Made by a program: the position numbers and the translations under genes. Shown here one piece after another: positions 50,889-61,406 of a DNA stretch of 64,000 bases. Numbering within the stretch: the first letter of the stretch is position 1; every line of letters starts with the position of its first letter. Source of the stretch: Pseudomonadota bacterium (lineage in GTDB: Bacteria > Campylobacterota > Campylobacteria > Campylobacterales > Sulfurospirillaceae). Under the pieces are notes generated by a model. It searched no databases. It worked only from the letters and a program-made list of their open reading frames with translations, and was not told where the DNA came from. Location: the NCBI GenBank assembly GCA_017860615.1, contig JAGDMU010000001.1, positions 62,001 to 126,000 on the forward strand, in the 5' to 3' direction.

Positions 50889-52064
50889 ATGGACATAAAA
50901 AAGGTTTTCAGAGGGATAAGTAAAAAACTTCAGACTGACTTCGAGATATCCTCTGAAATAAATCATCAAGGAAATAAAGGCACTTATCGGGAAAGTGCTT
51001 TACGCGAATTTTTACTTTCTGGTCGGCTTCCAAAGAGGTTTGGTATAGGTACTGGTGAAATCATAGGTCCAACGAGAAATGTCTCTAAGCAAAGTGACTT
51101 GGTTATCTATGATCAACTCGATGGAATGTCACTAGTTTATGACGATAATGTGCAGATATACCCTATTGAATCCGTTTTTGGTGTTATTGAAGTAAAGTCA
51201 AAATTATCAAAGGAAGAGTTACTAAAATCTTTAGAAAACATAAAATCTGTTAAATCTTTATGTCCAAATGAATCAGTCACAAAAACGACTAATTCATTCA
51301 TGCATATGACCTATCCAAGACCAAAGCCTTTTGGAATTGTCTTTGCGTATTCCTTGGCTAGTAACTCATTGGAATCGTTGTTAAATAACCTGATAGAATG
51401 GGAAAAAGAAAATAGTAAGGAAAATTGGCCAAATTTAGTTGTTCTTCTAGGCGAAGGTATTCTTTATCACTATGGTGAAGGAATGAAAAATTCATCTTTA
51501 TTCAGTAATGATGAAATAACTAAGGCAATTGGAACATCATATCTGGCATATCGAAAAGACACACTGTTCCATTTTTATTCAACGCTAATTGATCTTTGTA
51601 GTGGGACTTATTTGGGCTCCGTAAACTTGAAAAGGTATTTTGATCCAGCCGAGCAAATGGGTGTTTATGTTGTAAAGAATCATGATCAAATTGTACGACA
51701 GGGAGAAGATAGCCTTTACCGCTTTTCCCTAGGTTTTATTGATAAAGTCGTAAAATCTTGCAAAATGCAGGGAAAGATTACGCATAGGGAGTTATTCATA
51801 AAACAAATAGGTAGTATTCCTCTTGGTATAGATGATGACTATTTAGATTATGGAATATATCACTATGATCCAGATGGTCTTCCCGGAATGCATGAGGTTG
51901 CGAATCCAATAGACTTTAGCGGTGGTAAAGCAATCGCCACACAGAAAATGCTTCAGCCTAGCCATTGGATTGAGGTAGATGGAGAAACATATTATTTCTC
52001 TTGGTGCTATGTCGAAAGCGATTCTATAGAGCCAATTGTTGGATCTAACCATAATGATCTATAG
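50889..52064 (+). CDS. DUF6602-like protein with nuclease-fold signature
   Basis: 391 residues. The N-terminal domain (about 1-160) has KGTYRESALREFLLSGRLPKRF, QSDLVIYDQ, then PIESVFGVIEVKSKLS. The Asp...Glu-x-Lys arrangement (D in SDLVIYD, E-V-K in VIEVKSK) is the pattern of PD-(D/E)XK nuclease folds and matches the DUF6602 family. The C-terminal part is unassigned. DUF6602 proteins occur in variable, defence-like genomic locations. No partner methylase, helicase or toxin is next to it; a SEC-C protein follows. Nuclease activity is inference. Confidence 0.7.
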   Translation: MDIKKVFRGISKKLQTDFEISSEINHQGNKGTYRESALREFLLSGRLPKRFGIGTGEIIGPTRNVSKQSDLVIYDQLDGMSLVYDDNVQIYPIESVFGVIEVKSKLSKEELLKSLENIKSVKSLCPNESVTKTTNSFMHMTYPRPKPFGIVFAYSLASNSLESLLNNLIEWEKENSKENWPNLVVLLGEGILYHYGEGMKNSSLFSNDEITKAIGTSYLAYRKDTLFHFYSTLIDLCSGTYLGSVNLKRYFDPAEQMGVYVVKNHDQIVRQGEDSLYRFSLGFIDKVVKSCKMQGKITHRELFIKQIGSIPLGIDDDYLDYGIYHYDPDGLPGMHEVANPIDFSGGKAIATQKMLQPSHWIEVDGETYYFSWCYVESDSIEPIVGSNHNDL

Positions 52065-52086
52065 CTCTTAATAAATGGAGTAGGAG

Positions 52087-52143
52087 CTAAACTTTTAGAA
52101 AAAGGGACAGGCTACTTTAATGACTCTCGCCTTAAAAGTTTAG
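52087..52143. repeat. inverted repeat enclosing a GGGACAGGCTACTTT motif
   Basis: CTAAACTTTTA (52087-52097) pairs with TAAAAGTTTAG (52133-52143), and GGAG/CTCC extend it imperfectly outward (52083 to about 52151). Inside is AAAAAGGGACAGGCTACTTTAATG, one arm of the repeat found intact at 53395. It lies between the two island genes. Confidence 0.65.
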
Positions 52144-52234
52144 TCTGCTCCCATAGAATAAGGCATATCAGGCTGTTTTGCATTTAATGTTAGTTGACTC
52201 ACTAGTTAGAATTAGAATAAGTAAAGGAATTTTT

Positions 52235-53350
52235 ATGGGAAAAGGAAATACTGCAAATAAACCATGTTGGTGTGGAAGTGGTAAAAAATATAAAAAGTGT
52301 CATGGTTCAAATATTCAAATAAATAAAGTTAAACCATCAAATATGGATTTAGATTTACAAAAGGAATTAAAAAAAGATGTTTGTTATGCCCCACATGAAT
52401 ATCATACTGAATGTGATTCAATAATGAGTGCCCACAGTATTTCAAAAAGTAAACATCTAAAATTAATTGCAAACGAAAAAGGCTATCTTTATGAATTAAA
52501 AATAAATTCAGGAATTAGTCATACGCATGGAAAAAGAATTGTAAATAAAATTAGTATCAAAAAAAGTTCTACTTTTTATGGATTTTGCTCCAAACATGAC
52601 AAAGAGCTATTTGAACCAATTGATAATGAATTTATTTTAGATAATAAACAAATTTTTTTAAATTTATATAGAACAATTTCAAAAGAACTATACAAGAAAA
52701 AGAATATACTAAATCATCAAATAAACAATATGCCAGGATATAGTATAGGACTAGATTCTTTACATGCACAAGTATATAAACCATATTTAGAAAAAATGAC
52801 TTACTTTACCAAAATAGCTATTAGAGATTTAGAATCTTTAAAACATAAATTAGACTTAGAACTAATTGAAAAAAGCTTTTCTAAAATGAAATATTATGCT
52901 TTAATTATAAATAAAATTCCTGAAATAATGAATACTTTTCCATGGAATGTCACTATTGATGTTAAAAATAATAAATTAATTGATATACACGATATATCAA
53001 AAATTTATAATTTTATGACTGTATCGAGCTTTGTATATCAAAGTGATAAAGGTATTATTTTATTTAGTTGGTTAGATGAACTAGACTCTGATGAATGTTT
53101 TGAATTTATCAGAGAATTTAATAAATTATCTCATATTGATAAAGTTAAAGCTTTTCTAAAATTAAGTTTTGTAGAAAATGAAGATATCTATTTTTCACAA
53201 GAATGGTGGGACAATCTTACTGATAACCAAAAAGAGACACTAATAAATTTAATTAATGAAACTATTAATTTTAATAATTGTGAACAATTAGATGTTGTAA
53301 ATTGGAAAATTATTGAAATAAAACATAATATTAACTTAGAAATTATCTGA
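52235..53350 (+). CDS. SEC-C-motif protein
   Basis: 371 residues, very AT-rich. The N-terminal zinc motif is PCWCGSGKKYKKCHG (residues about 9-23; CxCx8CH). The rest is Lys/Asn/Ile-rich with no recognised domain; a second Cys/His-rich element, YGFCSKHDKELF, is near residue 110. SEC-C motifs bind zinc and occur on SecA and many uncharacterised proteins. ATG 52235 follows AAAGGAATTTTT. Its composition differs from the surrounding chromosome, pointing to lateral acquisition with the repeats on either side. Confidence 0.75.
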   Translation: MGKGNTANKPCWCGSGKKYKKCHGSNIQINKVKPSNMDLDLQKELKKDVCYAPHEYHTECDSIMSAHSISKSKHLKLIANEKGYLYELKINSGISHTHGKRIVNKISIKKSSTFYGFCSKHDKELFEPIDNEFILDNKQIFLNLYRTISKELYKKKNILNHQINNMPGYSIGLDSLHAQVYKPYLEKMTYFTKIAIRDLESLKHKLDLELIEKSFSKMKYYALIINKIPEIMNTFPWNVTIDVKNNKLIDIHDISKIYNFMTVSSFVYQSDKGIILFSWLDELDSDECFEFIREFNKLSHIDKVKAFLKLSFVENEDIYFSQEWWDNLTDNQKETLINLINETINFNNCEQLDVVNWKIIEIKHNINLEII

Positions 53351-53394
53351 CAAAACTTTAAAGATAAAACAAGTATTGAAAAAAAGTAGAAAAA

Positions 53395-53472
53395 GGGGAC
53401 AGGCTACTTTAATGAAATTAAGCAATTAAATCTTTACATGTAAAGTGAAAATTTAAAAAGTAGCCTGTCCCC
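53395..53472. repeat. 78-bp inverted-repeat element (REP/MITE-like)
   Basis: GGGGACAGGCTACTTT (53395-53410) and its exact complement AAAGTAGCCTGTCCCC (53457-53472) enclose a 46-bp spacer containing TTTACATGTAAA. The 16-bp perfect ends suggest a small mobile or structured-RNA element of the kind mobilised by REP-type transposases. No transposase is in the window. Confidence 0.75.
53433..53444. repeat. TTTACATGTAAA palindrome (inside the inverted-repeat element)
   Basis: Perfect copy near the centre of the 78-bp element; flanked by AATC and GTGAAAA. Confidence 0.7.
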
Positions 53473-53540
53473 ATTTATCATTTATATTAAGGTGGTAACT
53501 GACCCCTAAAATGCTATCTAAAACGCGTCAAGAGAGGAAA

Positions 53541-53617
53541 GGGACGAGGTTACTCTTAAAGAATTAGACAATAAATCTTTTACATGTAAAGTGAAAAATT
53601 TAAAAAGTAGCCACTGC
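53541..53617. repeat. diverged second copy of the inverted-repeat element
   Basis: It begins GGGACGAGGTTACTCTT and ends AAAGTAGCCACTGCC, with the same internal run TCTTTTACATGTAAAGTG. The left and right arms have lost perfect pairing, so this is an older copy of the element at 53395. Confidence 0.65.
53579..53590. repeat. TTTACATGTAAA palindrome (inside the diverged copy)
   Basis: Perfect copy, retained although the flanking arms have decayed. Confidence 0.7.
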
Positions 53618-53687
53618 CGAATGGCACATGGCTCAAACGCTTTTTTTCAACAAAACTGATGGATTCCGTGGCACGAAAATCAAGTGA

Positions 53688-53712
53688 TTAAAGCCCTAAA
53701 ATAGGGCTTTAA
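53688..53712 (-). terminator. terminator of the MCP gene
   Basis: TTAAAGCCCTA (53688-53698) pairs with TAGGGCTTTAA (53702-53712), an 11-bp stem with a 3-base loop right after the MCP stop on the minus strand. Confidence 0.75.
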
Positions 53713-53713
53713 C

Positions 53714-55855
53714 TTATGTTCTGAATTTATTGAGGATGGCGTTGAGTTGTGTGGTGAGTTCATTGAGGTGCTCACTCGCTCCTGCGATTTCTTCCACACT
53801 TCTGGTATTTTGCGTTGCTAACGTATTGATCTCTTCGATTTTGGAAACGATGGTATCGATTTTTTCACCTGTTTGGATGTAGTCGTTAACCGTTTTTTCA
53901 TTGAGTTTGGTTGCAACATTCATCATAGAAACAGTGTTATCCAGTTTGCTTTCCACATCCCCCGCGAGCGTGTTTAATTCTTGGATTTGTGTTGAATTAA
54001 CATTCATTCTCTCTGAGCTGTCCGTGATAGCTTGAACAATGACATTAATGGTTGTGTTGATTTCAACCAAACTTTTTTGGGTGCGCTCTGCTAAGTTGCG
54101 TACTTCATCGGCAACGACTGCAAAGCCTCTTCCATGCTCTCCTGCACGTGCAGCTTCGATGGCAGCATTGAGTGCTAGAAGGTTTGTTTGGTCAGCAATA
54201 TCGCTGATGACGGTAAGAACATTTTTAACTTGGTCGGCATCAGAGCTAAGTTGTTGGATTTTTTGTGCAAGTTCTTGCTCTGTTTGCGCGCTCTCTTGAA
54301 CACGCTCTCCCAGTTTTTGAAGGAACTTACGAGCACTTTGGAGTTCATTATTTGCCTTAACGATCTCTTCTTTTGAAGCTTTTGCTTCATTGACGGAAGA
54401 GACAATTTCTTGTTTGGTCTCGTTTGACATGTTTGTGGCTTGAGAAATGATGATTGAAGAGTCTTCCACGCGTTTGCCCACTTGCAGGGTTGTCGCTGAG
54501 AGCTCATGCGCAATCGATGCATTTTCAGAACTGGTCTCTTTTGCTAATTTGATGGTTGACTGAACTTTATCGATAAATTGGTTAATCTCATGGGAAGCAT
54601 CACCAATTTCATCTTGATTTTTAATGGCTAATTTTTTGGTTAAATCACCATCACCCGTTGCCAAATCATGGGCAGTTTCTTTAAGGCTTAAAAGAGGTTT
54701 GGCAATAATACTGGCGGCAAGGAAATAGATTGCAATAATAGCCAGTAAAGCAACGATAAAACCAACGACAACTTGCATTGAAGCATTGCTGTAAAGTCGA
54801 TCGCTCATGTCTTTATCAAGTACCAACGCTTTAGCCAATATAATTTCTCGTGGTACTTGAATCAAAACTGCCCAAGGTTTACCTGTCTCTCCAAGCTTGA
54901 TTGGGGCAACCGTTTCTATCATGCCACTATCATCGTTGATACGAACTAACGTCTTACCTGCTTGAATCGCTTCATAAATCTTTTCCCAACCTTTAGGCAT
55001 CACTTGTTTAAAATGACCTCCGATCATGGAAGGATTCTCACTTTGGGCTACCAAGAGACCATTGTCTGCAATGATGGAGACTTGTCCATGAGCTTTAAAC
55101 AACTCTGCATCAACATTTTTGGCAATTTGCTGAACAAAATCTAAGTTATAATCCGCACCAGCAACACCATAAAATTTACCATTGACATAAATTGGCACAG
55201 ACATCGTTGCGAGAAATACTTGCTTACCTTGTACGATATAAGGTAAAGGTCCAAGCACACTTTCTTTATTCTGTTCACGTGGGGTAATATACCATCCACC
55301 TTTAAGAACACCGTTAGGATGCTTGTCGTAGGTGTCGTACTCGACTAACGGTTGAACGGCAATATTGCCTTTATCATCACGCGTCCAGTAAGGGGTAAAG
55401 CGTCCAGTCGTTGGATTATTGCCGTCTTTGTCTACACGGAAGTTGGCATCAGCGCCATCAATGGCATTTGGCTCCCAACAGGAGTAGGTACCATTAAAGC
55501 TCTTGTTATGTTTTAATACATTGAGAAGCACAGCATTGAGCTGATCGCGGCCAATGTCCAAAGTTTCTTTACCATCTTTAGATTTAAGTTTACTCACTTC
55601 AAAGGTATTAGCCATTGTACGAGCAGCATCCAAAGCCAACTCCAATTCGGACTGAATGGTGCCACTTTGCTCACCAGCTAAATTTTGCAGTCTCTCCATA
55701 TTAAGCTCCGTCAACAAAGAAGAAACCTCAGAAGAAACGCGATCTTGTGTGCTTTTAGATGAAAACAACCCGTAACCCACCAATAGGACAACTGCTGAAA
55801 CCAAGCAAAGCCCAGCTATCAAAACAATTTTTGTTTGTATCGACTTAAATATCAT
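53714..55855 (-). CDS. methyl-accepting chemotaxis protein with dCache-type sensor
   Basis: 713 residues. An N-terminal transmembrane helix (about 8-30), a large periplasmic Cache domain (about 35-340, with [32 protein letters not shown]), a second helix near 355-380, HAMP, and the signalling domain whose hairpin tip reads [42 protein letters not shown]. It binds a small molecule outside and controls CheA. There is no C-terminal methyltransferase-tethering pentapeptide. It lies upstream of, and divergent to, nifH, with 620 bp between. Confidence 0.94.
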   Translation of the reverse strand: MIFKSIQTKIVLIAGLCLVSAVVLLVGYGLFSSKSTQDRVSSEVSSLLTELNMERLQNLAGEQSGTIQSELELALDAARTMANTFEVSKLKSKDGKETLDIGRDQLNAVLLNVLKHNKSFNGTYSCWEPNAIDGADANFRVDKDGNNPTTGRFTPYWTRDDKGNIAVQPLVEYDTYDKHPNGVLKGGWYITPREQNKESVLGPLPYIVQGKQVFLATMSVPIYVNGKFYGVAGADYNLDFVQQIAKNVDAELFKAHGQVSIIADNGLLVAQSENPSMIGGHFKQVMPKGWEKIYEAIQAGKTLVRINDDSGMIETVAPIKLGETGKPWAVLIQVPREIILAKALVLDKDMSDRLYSNASMQVVVGFIVALLAIIAIYFLAASIIAKPLLSLKETAHDLATGDGDLTKKLAIKNQDEIGDASHEINQFIDKVQSTIKLAKETSSENASIAHELSATTLQVGKRVEDSSIIISQATNMSNETKQEIVSSVNEAKASKEEIVKANNELQSARKFLQKLGERVQESAQTEQELAQKIQQLSSDADQVKNVLTVISDIADQTNLLALNAAIEAARAGEHGRGFAVVADEVRNLAERTQKSLVEINTTINVIVQAITDSSERMNVNSTQIQELNTLAGDVESKLDNTVSMMNVATKLNEKTVNDYIQTGEKIDTIVSKIEEINTLATQNTRSVEEIAGASEHLNELTTQLNAILNKFRT

Positions 55856-56147
55856 CGTATGCTCCTCTTATTATTATTCATTGCATATAAAAATATACAA
55901 TGAACTATCATTGCTATCAATTGTTGCCCCATTGACATAAAAACTCCTTCCTACTTTGATGTGTGTTACGCTATAGCAAATATTAGAATTATGAGAAATA
56001 TGCTCCAATATTCTTCATGCTATAACTTAAATATTTAAGATTTACTTAAAAAATAAGCTTCATATAATAAACTCATAATAAAAATCATAGATTGTGGAAA
56101 AAGTTAACAAAGAGCGATAAATAGCATTTTAGGTACACTTATTTAAA

Positions 56148-57388
<1,241 letters not shown>

Positions 57389-57416
57389 TTTTAAGAAAAA
57401 GTACAAGGAGCACATT

Positions 57417-57776
57417 ATGTTTATTTGCGGATACCACTTCCCAGCATCTATGGGAAACAAAATTAGTCATGAGCAAGTTGTAGAGAGAGTCACAGCAGAA
57501 GTTGGCGATCTTTCAGATGTTAGTTACGCAATCCTTATCAGTGAAAACCGTGATGGAATCAAACAAGAAGACTTAAAAGTTGAAAAAGGATCATTCCTTT
57601 TTACCGCATTGGCTGATTACTACAAAAAATCAGACATTGAAGGTGAATACAAAATGATTTTTTACACCAACAAATATCAAATGAGTGAAGTTTCAAAAGC
57701 AGTCGATGGTGCTTCAACAGCAGCTGTTTGCAAAAAGCTTGACGATATGCTTCTCTACAGGGTCAAAGTCGCTTAA
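57417..57776 (+). CDS. unknown 119-aa protein between nifH and nifD
   Basis: 119 residues from ATG 57417, with AAGGAG at 57405-57410. It begins [15 protein letters not shown] and ends [11 protein letters not shown]. The predicted pattern is mixed alpha/beta, with no signal peptide, no membrane helix, and only two cysteines (positions about 4 and 105). It has no T-loop or other PII signature, so it is not NifI1 or NifI2, which occupy this place in some archaea and anaerobes. It is not NifT, NifX or a ferredoxin. It lies 28 bp after nifH and 29 bp before nifD with its own ribosome site. A role in nitrogenase regulation or maturation is inferred from position only. Confidence 0.85.
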   Translation: MFICGYHFPASMGNKISHEQVVERVTAEVGDLSDVSYAILISENRDGIKQEDLKVEKGSFLFTALADYYKKSDIEGEYKMIFYTNKYQMSEVSKAVDGASTAAVCKKLDDMLLYRVKVA

Positions 57777-57805
57777 GCGGACTTTTAAATATAAAGGAAA
57801 AGAGC

Positions 57806-59260
57806 ATGACAACAGAAACACTACTAAGCCAACAAGAAGCAGCTATCGCAGAAGTGCTTGCTGCTTACCCTGAAAAGGCGCAAAAAAGTAGAGCGAAACA
57901 CTTAGGCGTTGATATGCCTGAAGGTGTTAAAGGTGCTTGTGATGCAACCAAGAGCAACAAACAGACCGTTCCAGGTGTCATGAGCCAAAGAGGTTGTGCT
58001 TATGCTGGAAGTAAGGGTGTTGTTTGGGGTCCTGTGAAAGATATGATTCATATCTCTCACGGACCTGTGGGTTGCGGTCAATATAGCCGTGCTGGTAGAA
58101 GGAACTATTACATCGGAACAACAGGCGTTGATACCTATGTAACCATGAACTTCACAACAGACTATAACGAAAAAGACATCGTTTTCGGTGGCGATAAAAA
58201 ACTCAAAGCTGCTTTAGCAGAGATTGATGGTCTTTTCCCACTGAACAATGGTATCTCCGTTCAAAGTGAGTGTCCTATCGGTTTGATCGGTGATGATATT
58301 CAAGCGGTAGCTAAAGCGTATAAAAAAGAGTCAGGTAAGCCTACTATTGCGGTTTCTTGTGAAGGTTTCCGTGGTGTTTCACAAAGTCTTGGTCACCATA
58401 TCGCGAACGATATGATTCGTGATGAGGTACTTCCTGATAACTCGTATAAAAAAGATTTTGAATCCACTCCGTATGATGTTGCGATCATCGGTGACTATAA
58501 CATCGGTGGAGATGCTTGGAGTTCAAGAATTTTACTAGAAGAGATGGGTCTTCGTGTTATCGCTCAATGGAGTGGTGATGCAACCTATAAAGAGTTGACG
58601 ATTGCGCCAAAAGCGAAAATCAACCTTCTACACTGCTACCGAAGTATGAACTATGTTGTTCGTCACATGGAGCAAGAATTTGGTGTGCCTTGGATGGAGT
58701 ATAACTTCTTTGGTCCTAGCAAAACAACAGAGAGCTTACGCAAAATTGCGGCGTTCTTTGATGAGACCATTCAAGCTAAAACCGAAGCGGTTATCGCTAA
58801 ATACACTGCAATGACTGACGCAGTCATTGCTAAATACCGCCCGAAATTAGAAGGCAAAACCGTTATGTTATACGTCGGTGGTTTACGCCCTCGTCACGTT
58901 ATCGGTGCTTACGAAGATTTAGGAATGAAGATCATTGGTACAGGGTATGAGTTTGGTCACGGTGATGACTACAAACGTACCAAAGATGAGCTTAATGGCA
59001 CGACTTTGATCTATGACGATACCAACGAGTATGAATTAGAGCAATTTGTCAAAAGACTCAAACCTGACCTCGTAGCGAGCGGTGTTAAAGAGAAGTACGT
59101 TTTCCAAAAAATGGGTTTACCATTTAGACAAATGCACTCTTGGGATTATAGTGGTCCGTATCATGGATACGATGCCTTTGCAATTTTTGCAAAAGACATG
59201 GATTTGGCGTTGAACTCCCCAGTATGGGCTCACACCAAAGCACCATGGGAATCTAACTAA
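57806..59260 (+). CDS. nifD: nitrogenase MoFe protein alpha chain NifD
   Basis: 484 residues. P-cluster ligands appear in [20 protein letters not shown] and [11 protein letters not shown]; the FeMo-cofactor ligands are the Cys in [10 protein letters not shown] and the His in [13 protein letters not shown]. This is a molybdenum-type alpha chain of normal length. AAAGGA precedes ATG 57806. It follows the unknown gene and precedes nifK by 10 bp. Confidence 0.98.
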   Translation: MTTETLLSQQEAAIAEVLAAYPEKAQKSRAKHLGVDMPEGVKGACDATKSNKQTVPGVMSQRGCAYAGSKGVVWGPVKDMIHISHGPVGCGQYSRAGRRNYYIGTTGVDTYVTMNFTTDYNEKDIVFGGDKKLKAALAEIDGLFPLNNGISVQSECPIGLIGDDIQAVAKAYKKESGKPTIAVSCEGFRGVSQSLGHHIANDMIRDEVLPDNSYKKDFESTPYDVAIIGDYNIGGDAWSSRILLEEMGLRVIAQWSGDATYKELTIAPKAKINLLHCYRSMNYVVRHMEQEFGVPWMEYNFFGPSKTTESLRKIAAFFDETIQAKTEAVIAKYTAMTDAVIAKYRPKLEGKTVMLYVGGLRPRHVIGAYEDLGMKIIGTGYEFGHGDDYKRTKDELNGTTLIYDDTNEYELEQFVKRLKPDLVASGVKEKYVFQKMGLPFRQMHSWDYSGPYHGYDAFAIFAKDMDLALNSPVWAHTKAPWESN

Positions 59261-59270
59261 GGAGAGCACA

Positions 59271-60824
59271 ATGCAAGACGTAGAAAACATAGTAAATGGG
59301 CAGAAGCTCTTTTTAAAACCAGAGTATCAAGAAGTTTTCAAAAACAAAAAGCAGTTTGAAGGTCACGCTGGTGCATCAAACCCTGAAAAAGTAATAGACA
59401 TCGCTAAGTGGACAACCACATGGGAATACCGTGAGAAAAACTTAGCACGTGAACACATCACGATCAACCCAGCTAAAGCGTGTCAACCTTTGGGCGCTGT
59501 TATGGCTGCTCTTGGTTTTGAGAACACCATGCCGTATGTTCATGGAAGTCACGGTTGTGTAGCGTACTTTAGAAGCTATTTTACACGTCACTTTAAAGAG
59601 CCAACACCGTGTGTGTCTGACTCTATGAGTGAGAGTGCGGCGGTTTTTGGTGGTTTGGCAAATATGAAAGAGGGTTTACGTAACTGTAAAGCACTCTACA
59701 AACCAGACATGATCGCAGTTTCTACCACATGTATGGCAGAAGTTATCGGTGATGACTTGAACGCTTTTGTGATCGGTGCGCGTAAAGATGCTGAGGGTGA
59801 GTTAGACAACACACCAATTCCAGCAGCACACACACCTTCATTTGTTGGTAGCCACATCACAGGTTATGACAATATGATGAATGCGATTCTTCAAGAACTT
59901 AATATGGTTGAAGAGGGCGTTGAAGTAGAAAAAGACGCTGAGCGTATCAACATTATCCCAGGGTTTGAGCCATACCTTGGAAGTTTGAAAGAAGTGAAAA
60001 AAATTGCTTCTATGTTTAGCGACAAGATCGTGATGATCGGTGACCATGAAGAGCAATGGAACACACCAGCAGGCGAATACAAACTTTACGCTGGCGGCAC
60101 ACCTTTAGCGGTTGCTAAAACAGCAAGAAGTGCAGCTGCGACGATCTCTTTGCAAAAGTACTCTACACAGGCGACTGCGAAGATGATCAAGGGTGACTGG
60201 AAACAAAACTATGCTACATGTAATCCAATTGGACTTGGTGGCACAGATGCGTTTGTGATGAAACTGAGCGAGCTTACAGGCAAGCCAGTACCAAAAGAGT
60301 TGACACTTCAACGTGGTCAATTGGTCGATGCGATGCAAGACAGCTACCCGTATATGCACGGTAAAAAATTCGCCATCTGGGGAGATCCTGACTTCTTGTT
60401 AGGTGTTGTCTCTTTCTTGGTTGAAATGGGAGCAATCCCCGTTCATGTTCTTTGCCACAATGCACCACGTAAAAACTGGGAAAAAGAGATGCAAGCCATT
60501 CTTGACAAATGCACCTTCAAAGAAGAGTGTCACATTTGGGCAGGTAAAGACTTGTGGCATTTAAGAAGCCTTCTTTTCACAGAGCCAGTAGATTTTATGA
60601 TTGGTAACGTCTATGGTAAAGAGCTTTATCGAGATACCAAAATTCCTTTGATCAGAATTGGTTTCCCAATTTTTGATAGACATCATCTACACAGATACTC
60701 TATCAGCGGATACGAAGGCGCGCTTAACCTTTTAACTTGGATTACTAACTCCGTCTTAGACGCGTTGGATGAAGAGACAAAAGATATCGCAAAAACCGAT
60801 TATTTCTTCGACTGTGTTAGATAA
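59271..60824 (+). CDS. nifK: nitrogenase MoFe protein beta chain NifK
   Basis: 517 residues, full length including the N-terminal extension. P-cluster region: AKACQPLGAVMAALG, HGSHGCVAYFRSYFTRHF and STTCMAEVIGDDL. It forms the alpha2-beta2 MoFe protein with NifD. GGAGAG precedes the ATG. A perfect 22-bp palindrome starts at the base after the stop and closes the operon. Confidence 0.98.
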   Translation: MQDVENIVNGQKLFLKPEYQEVFKNKKQFEGHAGASNPEKVIDIAKWTTTWEYREKNLAREHITINPAKACQPLGAVMAALGFENTMPYVHGSHGCVAYFRSYFTRHFKEPTPCVSDSMSESAAVFGGLANMKEGLRNCKALYKPDMIAVSTTCMAEVIGDDLNAFVIGARKDAEGELDNTPIPAAHTPSFVGSHITGYDNMMNAILQELNMVEEGVEVEKDAERINIIPGFEPYLGSLKEVKKIASMFSDKIVMIGDHEEQWNTPAGEYKLYAGGTPLAVAKTARSAAATISLQKYSTQATAKMIKGDWKQNYATCNPIGLGGTDAFVMKLSELTGKPVPKELTLQRGQLVDAMQDSYPYMHGKKFAIWGDPDFLLGVVSFLVEMGAIPVHVLCHNAPRKNWEKEMQAILDKCTFKEECHIWAGKDLWHLRSLLFTEPVDFMIGNVYGKELYRDTKIPLIRIGFPIFDRHHLHRYSISGYEGALNLLTWITNSVLDALDEETKDIAKTDYFFDCVR

Positions 60825-60846
60825 GAAGAGAGCTTAAGCTCTCTTC
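60825..60846 (+). terminator. terminator of the nifHDK operon
   Basis: A perfect 22-bp palindrome (arms GAAGAGAGCTT and AAGCTCTCTTC) begins directly after the nifK stop and is followed by pyrimidine-rich sequence with TTTTTTT near 60864. It folds as a stem of about 9 bp with a small loop. Confidence 0.75.
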
Positions 60847-60968
60847 TTCCTTCGTTTTCTTCCTTTTTTTCACACTCCTAAATCACTTTAAAATAAGTAA
60901 AATAAATTTAACATTTAATTAACAAAAATAGAGTATAGTAAAGTTAAATTTACTCAAAGGGGGCTTTG

Positions 60969-61274
60969 ATGAAAAAGATCATTTTCGTATTGGCAGTACT
61001 TGGCACAAGTGTTTTTGCGGTTGATTACTCGGCAATGACTGCTACCGAGCTTCAAGCAATGCGAGGAACTGTTCCTGCGGAAGATAGAGCTGCTTTTCAA
61101 GCAGCGATGCAAGAAAAAATGCAAACGATGAGCCAAGAAGAGCGCCAAGCTTTAACACAGTCTCGTACTTCCAATCCAACAACTGGAAATATGGGAGCAA
61201 GTACAGGAGGTTCCAATGGTAGTGGTTCAGGCATGGGCGGCAACGGAAAAGGTGGTGGACGAGGAGGACGATAA
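60969..61274 (+). CDS. DUF1104-like secreted small protein
   Basis: 101 residues. Signal peptide (MKKIIFVLAVLGTSVFAVD), then a DUF1104-like helical domain (MTATELQAMRGTVPAEDRAAFQAAMQEK), then a Gly/Ser/Asn-rich tail ending GKGGGRGGR. ATG 60969 follows AAAGGGGG; a TTG one codon earlier is an alternative. The domain is typical of small periplasmic proteins of Campylobacterota, with no known function. It is not part of the nif transcript, because a terminator intervenes. Confidence 0.75.
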   Translation: MKKIIFVLAVLGTSVFAVDYSAMTATELQAMRGTVPAEDRAAFQAAMQEKMQTMSQEERQALTQSRTSNPTTGNMGASTGGSNGSGSGMGGNGKGGGRGGR

Positions 61275-61290
61275 CACTTCTTGATACGTT

Positions 61291-61306
61291 GAGAGCTTCG
61301 GCTCTC
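61291..61306 (+). terminator. rho-independent terminator with UUCG loop
   Basis: GAGAGC-TTCG-GCTCTC followed by TTCTTTTTTTT: a 6-bp stem with a stable UUCG tetraloop and U tract after the DUF1104-like gene. Confidence 0.85.
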
Positions 61307-61406
61307 TTCTTTTTTTTCCTCTCTTCAATCAATCCCACTACCAATCTGTGATAAAATAAATCTTATATTTTCAACTGCTTCTTTGTTGAAAATAAAGGAA
61401 TGTTTT

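Larger units (their letters stand above)
53351..53713. other. intergenic region with two repeat elements
   Basis: 363 bp without a gene. It holds an intact inverted-repeat element (53395-53472), a diverged copy (53541-53617), the sequence AACTGACCCCTAAAAT (also found near 48613), and the terminator of the MCP gene at its right end. Confidence 0.7.

Noticed and set aside
53395-53617. Considered as a CRISPR-like array because of two similar copies
   Set aside because: Only two copies, inverted-repeat ends, no regular short spacers and no cas genes.
57417-57776. Considered as a PII-like NifI1/NifI2 because of its location
   Set aside because: No T-loop, no PII C-terminal signature, and the pattern of strands does not match.
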